NCBI GenBank assembly: GCA_021325145.1
Contig: JAJPHR010000110.1
Location: 124,001 to 188,000, forward strand
DNA: 64,000 nt
Reading direction: 5' to 3'
Source of the DNA: Verrucomicrobiota bacterium
GTDB taxonomy: Bacteria; Verrucomicrobiota; Verrucomicrobiia; Limisphaerales; Pedosphaeraceae
Position 1 is the first letter of the stretch, and every line of letters starts with the position of its first letter. The notes under the pieces were generated by a model. It was not told the origin of the DNA, made no database searches, and saw nothing but the letters and a program-made list of their open reading frames with translations. The translations under genes and the position numbers were made by a program. This document shows positions 18,797-25,814 of the stretch, piece after piece.

Positions 18797-18832
18797 AATT
18801 AAGGTCAATTAAAGTAAATTAAACCAAATTAA
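18797..18832. repeat. Four AATTAA units at exact 10-base spacing
   Basis: AATTAA occurs at 18797, 18807, 18817 and 18827. One helical turn separates the units, which suggests DNA bending or a multi-site binding region in this divergent intergenic region. Confidence 0.6.
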
Positions 18833-18939
18833 ACCTCTTTTTTTGGGCGGGAACCCATGGCCAGAGCTAAAAAATACGCGTAAACACCTGATGCTTTGTG
18901 AGTTAGGAGAAAATAGCGGCTTCCTGGCGGGTTGGGGCC

Positions 18940-19043
18940 CATTTTGGCACCGCCTTTGAGTGCGGAATCAGGAAACCGAGAGGGCCAATCGAGGGACGAG
19001 GCGATTAATCGGGGCGGTTTTTCTCTACAGATGCGCCAAAATG
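18940..19043. other. Possible structured RNA or regulatory fold
   Basis: CATTTTGGC (18940-18948) pairs with GCCAAAATG (19035-19043). Just inside it ACCGCC (18949-18954) pairs with GGCGGT (19013-19018), giving a nested closing stem around about 60 bases. Strand and expression are unknown. Confidence 0.3.
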
Positions 19044-19144
19044 TCTCAGTCTTTTCTCCTGGTACGCGACAGATTGGCGCAAATCACGTGAATATCTTGA
19101 ATGCAAGATCGCGGAAGCAGTTGCCTGCGAGTGGGTTGTGTTAT

Positions 19145-19160
19145 TGGCACGACCCGCGCT
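19145..19160 (+). promoter_or_regulatory. Possible sigma-54 promoter before the YugP-like gene
   Basis: TGGCACGACCCGCGCT has GG and GC at the 10-base spacing needed for a -24/-12 promoter, and a perfect TGGCACG -24 half. The -12 half is weak (GCGC instead of TTGC). It lies about 75 bases before the ATG. Confidence 0.35.
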
Positions 19161-19234
19161 TCACATTTGAGCCGGGCTTGGAAGCAAGCGGCCATGGTGT
19201 ATATTTTCAGCGACGGTAAACGAAAGAAACTGAT

Positions 19235-19933
19235 ATGATGTTGGGTTTGATTTTTGGGCCTTACTGGTGGTTTGCAATTCCGGGGTTGATCCTCGGTATC
19301 TATGCGCAAATCAAGCTGAGTTCGACGTACAATCGCTACCTCGAAGTGGGCACGCAATCCGGTGTCACCGGCGCCCAGGCGGCGCGGGAAATCCTGGATC
19401 GATCCGGCCTGAGCAATATTCCCGTTGAAGAGATTCCCGGGCAGCTTACCGATCATTTCGATCCGATGAAAAAGGCGCTGTTCCTGTCTTCGGAGAATTA
19501 TCACGGTAATTCCATCTCGGCGGTCGGCGTGGCGGCGCACGAATCCGGGCACGCCCTGCAACAGCAAGCCGGGTACGCGATGTTCAATCTGCGCATGTGG
19601 CTTGTTCCGGCGACGCAGTTTGCCAGCATGGCCTGGATGGGGCTGATGATGTTGGGGTTCTTCTTTCGCGCGCTTGGTCCCACGTTCATCAACATCGCAA
19701 TCGGAGTCTTCTCGGTCCTTACCCTTTTCCAGATTGTGACGCTTCCGGTCGAATTGGACGCCAGCCGCCGGGCGAAAGTCCAGCTTGATCGTTTGGGCTT
19801 GATCGGCCCTGCCGAAAGCGAACCCGTCCGCAAGGTGCTTAGCGCCGCCGCCATGACTTATGTGGCGGCCATGGTCACCGCCGTTCTGCAGTTGCTGCAA
19901 TTGATAATGATTGCCCGCGACGACCGGCGCTGA
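19235..19933 (+). CDS. YugP-type membrane zinc metallopeptidase
   Basis: This 232-residue integral membrane protein has the zinc motif HESGH at 102-106, within AVGVAAHESGHALQQQ. Hydrophobic helices lie at the N-terminus (LIFGPYWWFAIPGLILGIY) and in the C-terminal half (MAWMGLMMLGFFFRAL; INIAIGVFSVLTLFQIVTL). This is the architecture of the neutral zinc metallopeptidase family PF04298, of which Bacillus YugP is a member. Physiological substrates are not established. The ATG at 19235 is chosen as the first of two adjacent Met codons. Confidence 0.9.
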   Translation: MMLGLIFGPYWWFAIPGLILGIYAQIKLSSTYNRYLEVGTQSGVTGAQAAREILDRSGLSNIPVEEIPGQLTDHFDPMKKALFLSSENYHGNSISAVGVAAHESGHALQQQAGYAMFNLRMWLVPATQFASMAWMGLMMLGFFFRALGPTFINIAIGVFSVLTLFQIVTLPVELDASRRAKVQLDRLGLIGPAESEPVRKVLSAAAMTYVAAMVTAVLQLLQLIMIARDDRR

Positions 19934-20164
19934 ATAATCAAAGGCAAAAGCGGCAAGCTGCGGCGAAGCCCGCGGTCCTGAGGTTTCCAAGGCAGGTGAA
20001 TGGGCACAAGTACCCATTTCAAGACGGCTGTCCACGCGATTATACATCACATCCAACATTGCAGGCGTTGACTTGGAGTTGCGCTCCAGAACACGGCTGG
20101 GCTAGTGCGAATGGTTAATTTGCTTGCGAACACCGGATTGTTCCGTGATTTTTATCTTGCTGTT

Positions 20165-21214
20165 ATGGCCGTGAAAACGAAAAGCCGGACAATGGGGAAG
20201 CGGAAGAAGTTGCGATTCCAGCCGTTTTCTTCCAAACGCACGCCCCATGAAAGTCCCCGCACGGTTTTGATGCCCACACCGGCGCCCGAACCGAATCATG
20301 AGCCGGTGGAGGTGGAGGCCACGCCCGCAGTGGACGCGACGCCCGCGGCAGACGTGCTGGCGCCAACCGTCGAGCGCGAGCGTTCCGCCTACGACGGCGA
20401 CACGGCGATCAAACTTTACTTGCGCGAAATTGGGCAGGTGCAACTCCTGACTCCGCAGCAGGAAATTGAACTCGCCGCCCGCATCAAAAAGGGCGATAAA
20501 AAAGCCCGCGAGCAGATGATCAAGGCCAACTTGCGGCTGGTGGTGAAGATCGCGCGCGATTACGAAGGCATCGGCCTCCCGCTGCTTGACCTCATTAGCG
20601 AGGGCAACATCGGGTTGATGAAAGCCGTGGAGCGATTTGACCCCGCCAAGGGCGGCAAGCTTTCCACCTATGGTTCCTGGTGGATCAAACAATCGATCAA
20701 ACGCGCGCTCGCAAACCAGTCCAAGACCATTCGTCTGCCGGTGCATTTGGTGGACAAAATCTCCAAGATGCGCCGCACCGCCTTGAAGCTCCAGGAGATC
20801 CTCGGGCGCGAGCCCACGGATGAAGAACTGGCCGAAGAGTTGGGCATTTCCGCCGTGCGCGTCAGCCAGATGCGCACGGCCGCCATCCGGCCCGCGTCGC
20901 TGGACGCGCCCATTGGCGATGAGGACTCCAATAATTTTGCCGAGGTCGTCCAGGATGAGAATGCCGACACGCCCTACGAGCAACTCGAGGAAAAGACGGT
21001 TACCGGCATGCTCCAGGAAATGGTGAAGACGCTGGATCCGCGCGAAGCGACGATTCTGCGCGCCCGCTTCGGGCTGGACGGCGGGAGCCAAAGGACTTTG
21101 GAGGAAGTCGGCGAAAAATTTGGCGTGACGCGCGAACGCGTCCGGCAGATACAAAACATCGCGTTGAAGAAACTCCGCAAAATGATCGAACGATTCGAAA
21201 GCAAAAAATCCTAA
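20165..21214 (+). CDS. Sigma-70 family RNA polymerase sigma factor (RpoD/SigA-like)
   Basis: This 349-residue protein carries sigma regions 1.2 to 4. Region 1.2 is TAIKLYLREIGQVQLLTPQQE, shown here in part as LYLREIGQVQLLTPQQE. Region 2 includes NLRLVVKIARDY and STYGSWWIKQSIKRAL. Region 4.2 ends with GVTRERVRQIQNIALKKLRK. Region 1.1 is replaced by a short Pro/Ala-rich N-terminus, so it may be either the housekeeping factor or a group 2 relative. The ATG at 20165 is preferred to a GTG at 20105. The apt gene follows after 24 bases, probably on the same transcript. Confidence 0.92.
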   Translation: MAVKTKSRTMGKRKKLRFQPFSSKRTPHESPRTVLMPTPAPEPNHEPVEVEATPAVDATPAADVLAPTVERERSAYDGDTAIKLYLREIGQVQLLTPQQEIELAARIKKGDKKAREQMIKANLRLVVKIARDYEGIGLPLLDLISEGNIGLMKAVERFDPAKGGKLSTYGSWWIKQSIKRALANQSKTIRLPVHLVDKISKMRRTALKLQEILGREPTDEELAEELGISAVRVSQMRTAAIRPASLDAPIGDEDSNNFAEVVQDENADTPYEQLEEKTVTGMLQEMVKTLDPREATILRARFGLDGGSQRTLEEVGEKFGVTRERVRQIQNIALKKLRKMIERFESKKS

Positions 21215-21238
21215 CCACTCAACCCCACCATACCACTC

Positions 21239-21775
21239 ATGAGCTCATCCCGACCTGTGGCCGCGGACATCGAACGCGCCATCCGCAATATACCTGACTT
21301 CCCCAAACCCGGCATTCAATTCAAGGACATCACCCCGGTGCTGGCCGATCCGCAGTTGTTTGCCGGCAGCATCGACCTGCTGATTGGCAAGTTCAAACCC
21401 GGCACGGTGGATGCGGTGGTGGGCATCGATGCCCGCGGCTTCATCTTTGCGGCCGGCGCGGCCTTGCGTTTGCAGGCGGGGTTTGTGCCGGTGCGCAAAA
21501 AGGGCAAGCTGCCGTACCAAACCCACGAACAAAACTACGACCTGGAATACGGCGCGAATGCCATCGCCATCCATATTGACGCGGTGAAACCCGGCAGCCG
21601 CGTGCTGTTGATCGATGATTTGCTGGCGACGGGCGGGACGGCCGCCGCCGCCGCCGCGCTGCTGAAAAAAGTCGGCGCGCAAATCCTCGAGATTTCCTTC
21701 CTCATCGAATTGAGCTTTCTCAGTGGCCGCGACAAGTTGAAAGACTACCCGGTGCGATCGATTATTACCTACTGA
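21239..21775 (+). CDS. apt: Adenine phosphoribosyltransferase
   Basis: This 178-residue enzyme makes AMP from adenine and PRPP in purine salvage. The PRPP-binding motif VLLIDDLLATGGTA is at 122-135. The N-terminal segment IRNIPDFPKPGIQFKDITPV and the block KKGKLPY are characteristic of APT. Length and architecture are normal. It follows the sigma factor by 24 bases on the same strand. Confidence 0.96.
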   Translation: MSSSRPVAADIERAIRNIPDFPKPGIQFKDITPVLADPQLFAGSIDLLIGKFKPGTVDAVVGIDARGFIFAAGAALRLQAGFVPVRKKGKLPYQTHEQNYDLEYGANAIAIHIDAVKPGSRVLLIDDLLATGGTAAAAAALLKKVGAQILEISFLIELSFLSGRDKLKDYPVRSIITY

Positions 21776-21839
21776 GCGATCCAGCGGGCCGGTTTGAATT
21801 TAATTTGCAACCTTTGAGCCTGCGCTAGACTCTGTCTTG

Positions 21840-24068
21840 ATGCATTGGTTGCAATCGCTTGACGTCACGCTGTTTCACTGGGTCAACCCGGCCTTGAGCA
21901 GCGCCTTGCTTGACGTGCTCATGCCGTTTTGCAGCGGCAACCGTTTTTTCGTGCCAGTTTTCGTGTTGATTTGCGTCAGCCTGGCCATCTGGGGCGGCGC
22001 GCGCGGGCGGCTTTGTATTCTGATGCTTTTGCTCGCGGTCGGCCTTGGCGATACGCTCGTCTGCAATACCATCAAACAACTGTTACACCGGCCGCGGCCG
22101 TTCTTGGCGCTTGCCGGTGTGCATGTCCCCGACGCCATCGGGCGCACTCCGAGCGGGAGCATGCCGTCGTCGCACGCTGCCAACTGGTTCGCGGCCGCCG
22201 TGGTCACGTTTATTTACTATCGACGAAGCGTATGGTTCATGCTGCCGCTGGCCATGCTGGTCGGCTTTTCGCGCATCTACAACGGCGTCCATTATCCGAG
22301 CGACGTTCTGGCGGGCGCGGTCCTCGGGGCAGGGTATGCCGCGGGCGGGGTTTGGACCCTGGACGCAATCTGGCAATGGGCCGGCCGGCGATGGTTTCCG
22401 CTTTGGTGGCAAAAACTTCCTTCGTTGATGAACCCAACACCGGTTCCGGCCGCTGCAACCGGAGAGGCCGCAGCGTCCACAGCCGACCTTCAGCGCACGC
22501 GCGACACGCAATGGATTGCGATGGGATATGCGTTGATCGGCCTTCATCTCATCGCCAAGCTTATTTACCTCGCGAGCGGGAAGATTGATTTGCAACAGGA
22601 CGAGGCCTACCAGTGGATTTGGTCAAAGCACCTTGCGCTGTCTTACTACAGCAAACCGCCGATGATCGCCTACACGCAATTCCTGAGCACATCCTTGTGG
22701 GGAGACAATCCTTTCGGGATTCGATTTTTTTCGCCGGTCATCACCGCGGTGGTCAGCATTCTTACTTTGCGATTCATGGCCCGGGCGGTCAGCCCTCGCG
22801 CCGCGTTTTGGCTCTGCGCGGCTCTGCTCACGGTGCCGCTGTTCGCCATTGGCGCAACGTTGCTGACCATCGACCCGCTGTCGGTGATGTTCTGGTTTTT
22901 GGCGTTGATCGCGGGTTGGCGCGTGGTGCAGGCCGATTCCAATGCTCCAACCAGCGATTGGCTGTGGGTCGGGGTTTGGATGGGGCTGGGATTCTTGAGC
23001 AAGTACACGGCCTTGTTTCAGTTGTTGTGTTGGGCGGTGTTCTTTGCGCTATGGCCGCCGGCCCGCAAACACCTCCGAAGGCCGGGGCCATACCTGGCGC
23101 TGTTGATCAATGCCGTTTGCATGCTGCCGGTGTTGATTTGGAACCACCAGCACCATTGGATCACGGTCCAGCATGTGGCCGAAGATGGCGGGCTCGACAA
23201 ATCATGGCTGCCCACTCCAGCCAATCTCTGGTTCGGTTTCAGCCGCTACACAACCGATTTCGTGGCGCTCGAAACCCTGCTCTTGAACCCGTTCCTCATC
23301 CTGCCGGCCGTTTGGGCCGCCGTGGCGTTCTGGCGGGCCAGGGACAAAGATCCGCTCCTGGTTTACCTTTTCAGCATGAGCGCGCCCTTGTTTGTGACTT
23401 TCTTCCTGTTGACGTTTCGTTCACGGGTGCTGCCGAACTGGATCGCTCCGGGGATTCTTCCGCTCTTTTGCCTGGCGGCGGTTTACTGGGATCGCCGATG
23501 GGAAGCCGGCCGCCGGGCGATCAAATACTGGTTGGTCCCGGGGTTCAGCATTTGCGGCGTTTGCGTTCTGCTCATGCACGACACTAATTTGATCGCCAGG
23601 ATCGCCGGGCGGCCCCTGCCCGCCAAACTCGATCCGTTGCGCCGGGTCAAGGCCTGGCCGGACACGGTGGCAGTCGTGGAATCGGCACGGCAGAAGCTGC
23701 TCGCGGAAGGCAAGCCAGTGTTCATCATCGGTAGCCATTATGGCATCACCAGCGAGATTACGTTCTACCTGCCGGAGGCGAAGGCGGGCGTTCCGGACCA
23801 TCCGCTCGCTTATTTTCAAACGGTCAAAGTGCCTGAAAATCAATTTTGCTTTTGGCCGGGTTACCAGGATCGCAAGGGACAGAATGCGATCTACGTGCAG
23901 GAACTGGACTTCTATCCCGACCCGCCCAGAAGCCTCGAAGCTCCGCCCATTCCCGAGGGGCTCGCGCAGGAATTCGAATCGGTTAAGGACTTGGGCGCCG
24001 TGATGGTGCAATACCGCGGGCGGCCCATACGGCGGATTCAGCTTGCGGAATGCCGCGGCTTGCGTTGA
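21840..24068 (+). CDS. PAP2 phosphatase fused to a GT39-type glycosyltransferase
   Basis: This 742-residue membrane protein joins two normally separate domains. Residues 1 to about 185 form a PAP2-type lipid phosphatase with its three motifs: KQLLHRPRP, PSSHAANW and SRIYNGVHYPSDV. From about 220 onward there is an ArnT/PMT-like GT39 glycosyltransferase with the DEAYQW motif early, many transmembrane helices, and a soluble C-terminal part. GT39 enzymes use polyprenyl-phosphate sugars, and PAP2 enzymes can recycle polyprenyl pyrophosphate, so one polypeptide could couple donor use with carrier recycling. That coupling is inference. TTG at 21837 precedes the chosen ATG by one codon. Confidence 0.88.
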   Translation: MHWLQSLDVTLFHWVNPALSSALLDVLMPFCSGNRFFVPVFVLICVSLAIWGGARGRLCILMLLLAVGLGDTLVCNTIKQLLHRPRPFLALAGVHVPDAIGRTPSGSMPSSHAANWFAAAVVTFIYYRRSVWFMLPLAMLVGFSRIYNGVHYPSDVLAGAVLGAGYAAGGVWTLDAIWQWAGRRWFPLWWQKLPSLMNPTPVPAAATGEAAASTADLQRTRDTQWIAMGYALIGLHLIAKLIYLASGKIDLQQDEAYQWIWSKHLALSYYSKPPMIAYTQFLSTSLWGDNPFGIRFFSPVITAVVSILTLRFMARAVSPRAAFWLCAALLTVPLFAIGATLLTIDPLSVMFWFLALIAGWRVVQADSNAPTSDWLWVGVWMGLGFLSKYTALFQLLCWAVFFALWPPARKHLRRPGPYLALLINAVCMLPVLIWNHQHHWITVQHVAEDGGLDKSWLPTPANLWFGFSRYTTDFVALETLLLNPFLILPAVWAAVAFWRARDKDPLLVYLFSMSAPLFVTFFLLTFRSRVLPNWIAPGILPLFCLAAVYWDRRWEAGRRAIKYWLVPGFSICGVCVLLMHDTNLIARIAGRPLPAKLDPLRRVKAWPDTVAVVESARQKLLAEGKPVFIIGSHYGITSEITFYLPEAKAGVPDHPLAYFQTVKVPENQFCFWPGYQDRKGQNAIYVQELDFYPDPPRSLEAPPIPEGLAQEFESVKDLGAVMVQYRGRPIRRIQLAECRGLR

Positions 24069-24074
24069 CCCAGC

Positions 24075-25025
24075 ATGAGCCCATTCATTAACAAATTCTC
24101 CACGCAGCATTATGATCTGGCGGCAACCTTGTCCTCCGGCCAGGCATTTCGCTGGCGGGCGCAAGGGGACGCCTGGATCGGAGTAATTGCTGGGCGCTGG
24201 GTTCGGCTGCGCTGCGAGGACGACGGTGTCCTGGCTGAAACCGCCGAACCAATCACCGATTGGAATTGGCTGACTCATTATTTGCAACTGCAACTCGATT
24301 TGCCGTCCGTGCTGGCGAGTTTTCCCGATGATGCGCCGATGCGTTCGGCCGTGGCGGTGTGCCGGGGGTTGCGGCTCTTGCGGCAGGATCCCTGGGAATG
24401 CCTGGCTTCGTTCATTCTATCGTCCACGAAGCAGATCGTTCAAATCCAGCAAATCATCGCGTTGCTTTGCGAACGTTATGGGGAGTTGGTCGCCATTCCC
24501 ACTGGAGAGCCGCCCGCGCATGCTTTTCCCTCCGCCGCCCGGCTCGCGGCAATTACTGAAAAGGAACTGCGCGATTGCAAGATGGGCTTCCGCGCCCCGT
24601 ATCTGCTCGCCACCGCCCGGATGGTCGCGGAAGGCCGAATTGATCTCGAACGGTTGCGCGGGTTGGGCGTCGCGGAAGCGCGGGAAGCTTTGATCGGTTT
24701 GCCTGGAGTTGGACGAAAAATCGCCGATTGTGTGCTGCTCTTTGCGTACGGTTTTCAAGCGGCGTTTCCGGTGGACGTTTGGGTGATGAAAGCTCTGCGT
24801 GAACTTTACTTTCCACGGCGGCGGCCCACACCCAAACGCCTGCAAAAGTTCACCGAAACCTACTTCGGCAGCCATGCCGGTTATGCGCAGCAGTATCTGT
24901 TTCATTACATGCGCAAACACGTTCCCTCCGCGACGCCAATCCCTGCTCAATTGAAGCGAAAAAATGCGCATCCCCGCCGCTCCAGCGGAAATCGACCAAC
25001 TGAACCGTTTAGCTATGCAAACTGA
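24075..25025 (+). CDS. OGG1-type 8-oxoguanine DNA glycosylase
   Basis: This 316-residue protein belongs to the helix-hairpin-helix DNA glycosylase superfamily, in the OGG1-like branch that removes oxidised guanine. The hairpin and catalytic pair are clear: GLPGVGRKIADCVLLFAYG carries the Lys nucleophile (Lys215), and AFPVDVWVMKA carries the Asp (Asp234). The N-terminal segment LSSGQAFRWR matches the OGG N-domain. Such enzymes are also lyases, cutting the strand after base removal. It lies six bases after the PAP2-GT39 gene and overlaps comB, indicating one transcript. Confidence 0.88.
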   Translation: MSPFINKFSTQHYDLAATLSSGQAFRWRAQGDAWIGVIAGRWVRLRCEDDGVLAETAEPITDWNWLTHYLQLQLDLPSVLASFPDDAPMRSAVAVCRGLRLLRQDPWECLASFILSSTKQIVQIQQIIALLCERYGELVAIPTGEPPAHAFPSAARLAAITEKELRDCKMGFRAPYLLATARMVAEGRIDLERLRGLGVAEAREALIGLPGVGRKIADCVLLFAYGFQAAFPVDVWVMKALRELYFPRRRPTPKRLQKFTETYFGSHAGYAQQYLFHYMRKHVPSATPIPAQLKRKNAHPRRSSGNRPTEPFSYAN

Positions 25026-25776
25026 CGACTCGGCAATCGAAGTACTGTTCACGCCGGCGGAGTTTGCCACGCTTCGCCTGCGGCATCTTGGCAATACTAC
25101 GTGCGTAGTATTCGATGTATTTCGGGCAACCAGCACAATCGTCACCGCGTTGGCGCAAGGCGCAACCGAAGTCATCCCGGTTGCCGAAATTACGGAAGCG
25201 CTGGCGATTCACGCACAGACACCCAATGTGCTCCTCGCAGGCGAACGCGATGGCTTGCGCATCCGGGCGAATCTTACCGGCAGCATTGATTTCGATTTGG
25301 GCAACTCGCCAAGGGAATTCACGCCCGCCGTTGTTGGCGGCAAGCGCATCGTTCTATCCACTACGAACGGGTCCCGCGCTTTGCGCGCGTGTGCTCACGC
25401 CCGGACGGTGCTGGCCGCATCATTCCTGAATTTGAAGGCCACCGCCGATTTTCTGCAAGCGCACCCGGCAAAGCAGGTGCTTCTGGTTTGCAGTGGCACA
25501 GGCGAGGAACCGGCGTACGAAGACGTTCTGGGAGCAGGCGCTTTGGCATCCGCGCTCTGGCCGGATTCAGATCGTCTGGTGGCTGATTCGGCGGCTGTGG
25601 CACGGCAGATCTACGAGCGGCATCAGGATGATCTATCGAGCGCGGTAAAATTATCGCGTAACGGGCGGCGACTCCTGGGCATGCCGGAATTGCGCGAAGA
25701 TGTGGCCTGGTGTCTGCAACGGGACGTGTATTCCCTGGTCACCAGGATGGAGAATGGCAAAGTGGCCAGGGCATAA
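25015..25776 (+). CDS. 2-phosphosulfolactate phosphatase (ComB) family protein
   Basis: The product is about 253 residues and belongs to the ComB family. In methanogens ComB removes phosphate from 2-phosphosulfolactate in coenzyme M synthesis; most bacterial members have no proven role. Family features are CVVFDVFRATSTIVTAL near the N-terminus, LLAGERDG, the DLGNSPREF segment and VLSTTNGSRAL. The ATG at 25015, overlapping the glycosylase gene by 11 bases, gives the usual family length. An upstream ATG at 24964 would add 17 residues. No other coenzyme M genes are seen nearby. Confidence 0.85.
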   Translation: MQTDDSAIEVLFTPAEFATLRLRHLGNTTCVVFDVFRATSTIVTALAQGATEVIPVAEITEALAIHAQTPNVLLAGERDGLRIRANLTGSIDFDLGNSPREFTPAVVGGKRIVLSTTNGSRALRACAHARTVLAASFLNLKATADFLQAHPAKQVLLVCSGTGEEPAYEDVLGAGALASALWPDSDRLVADSAAVARQIYERHQDDLSSAVKLSRNGRRLLGMPELREDVAWCLQRDVYSLVTRMENGKVARA

Positions 25777-25814
25777 TTTCCACCTGTGGTTGCCTGGGGC
25801 AAGGCTGGCCGTGT

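Larger units (their letters stand above)
18306..19234. other. 929-base gene-poor region with several DNA signals
   Basis: No credible gene was found on either strand between the ABC-F gene and the YugP-like gene, which diverge. The region contains phased AATTAA repeats (18797-18832), an 11-base palindrome TGACTGAGTCA (18727-18737), three ATTTTGGC words in two orientations, a possible folded RNA (18940-19043) and a possible -24/-12 promoter (19145-19160). Confidence 0.6.
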
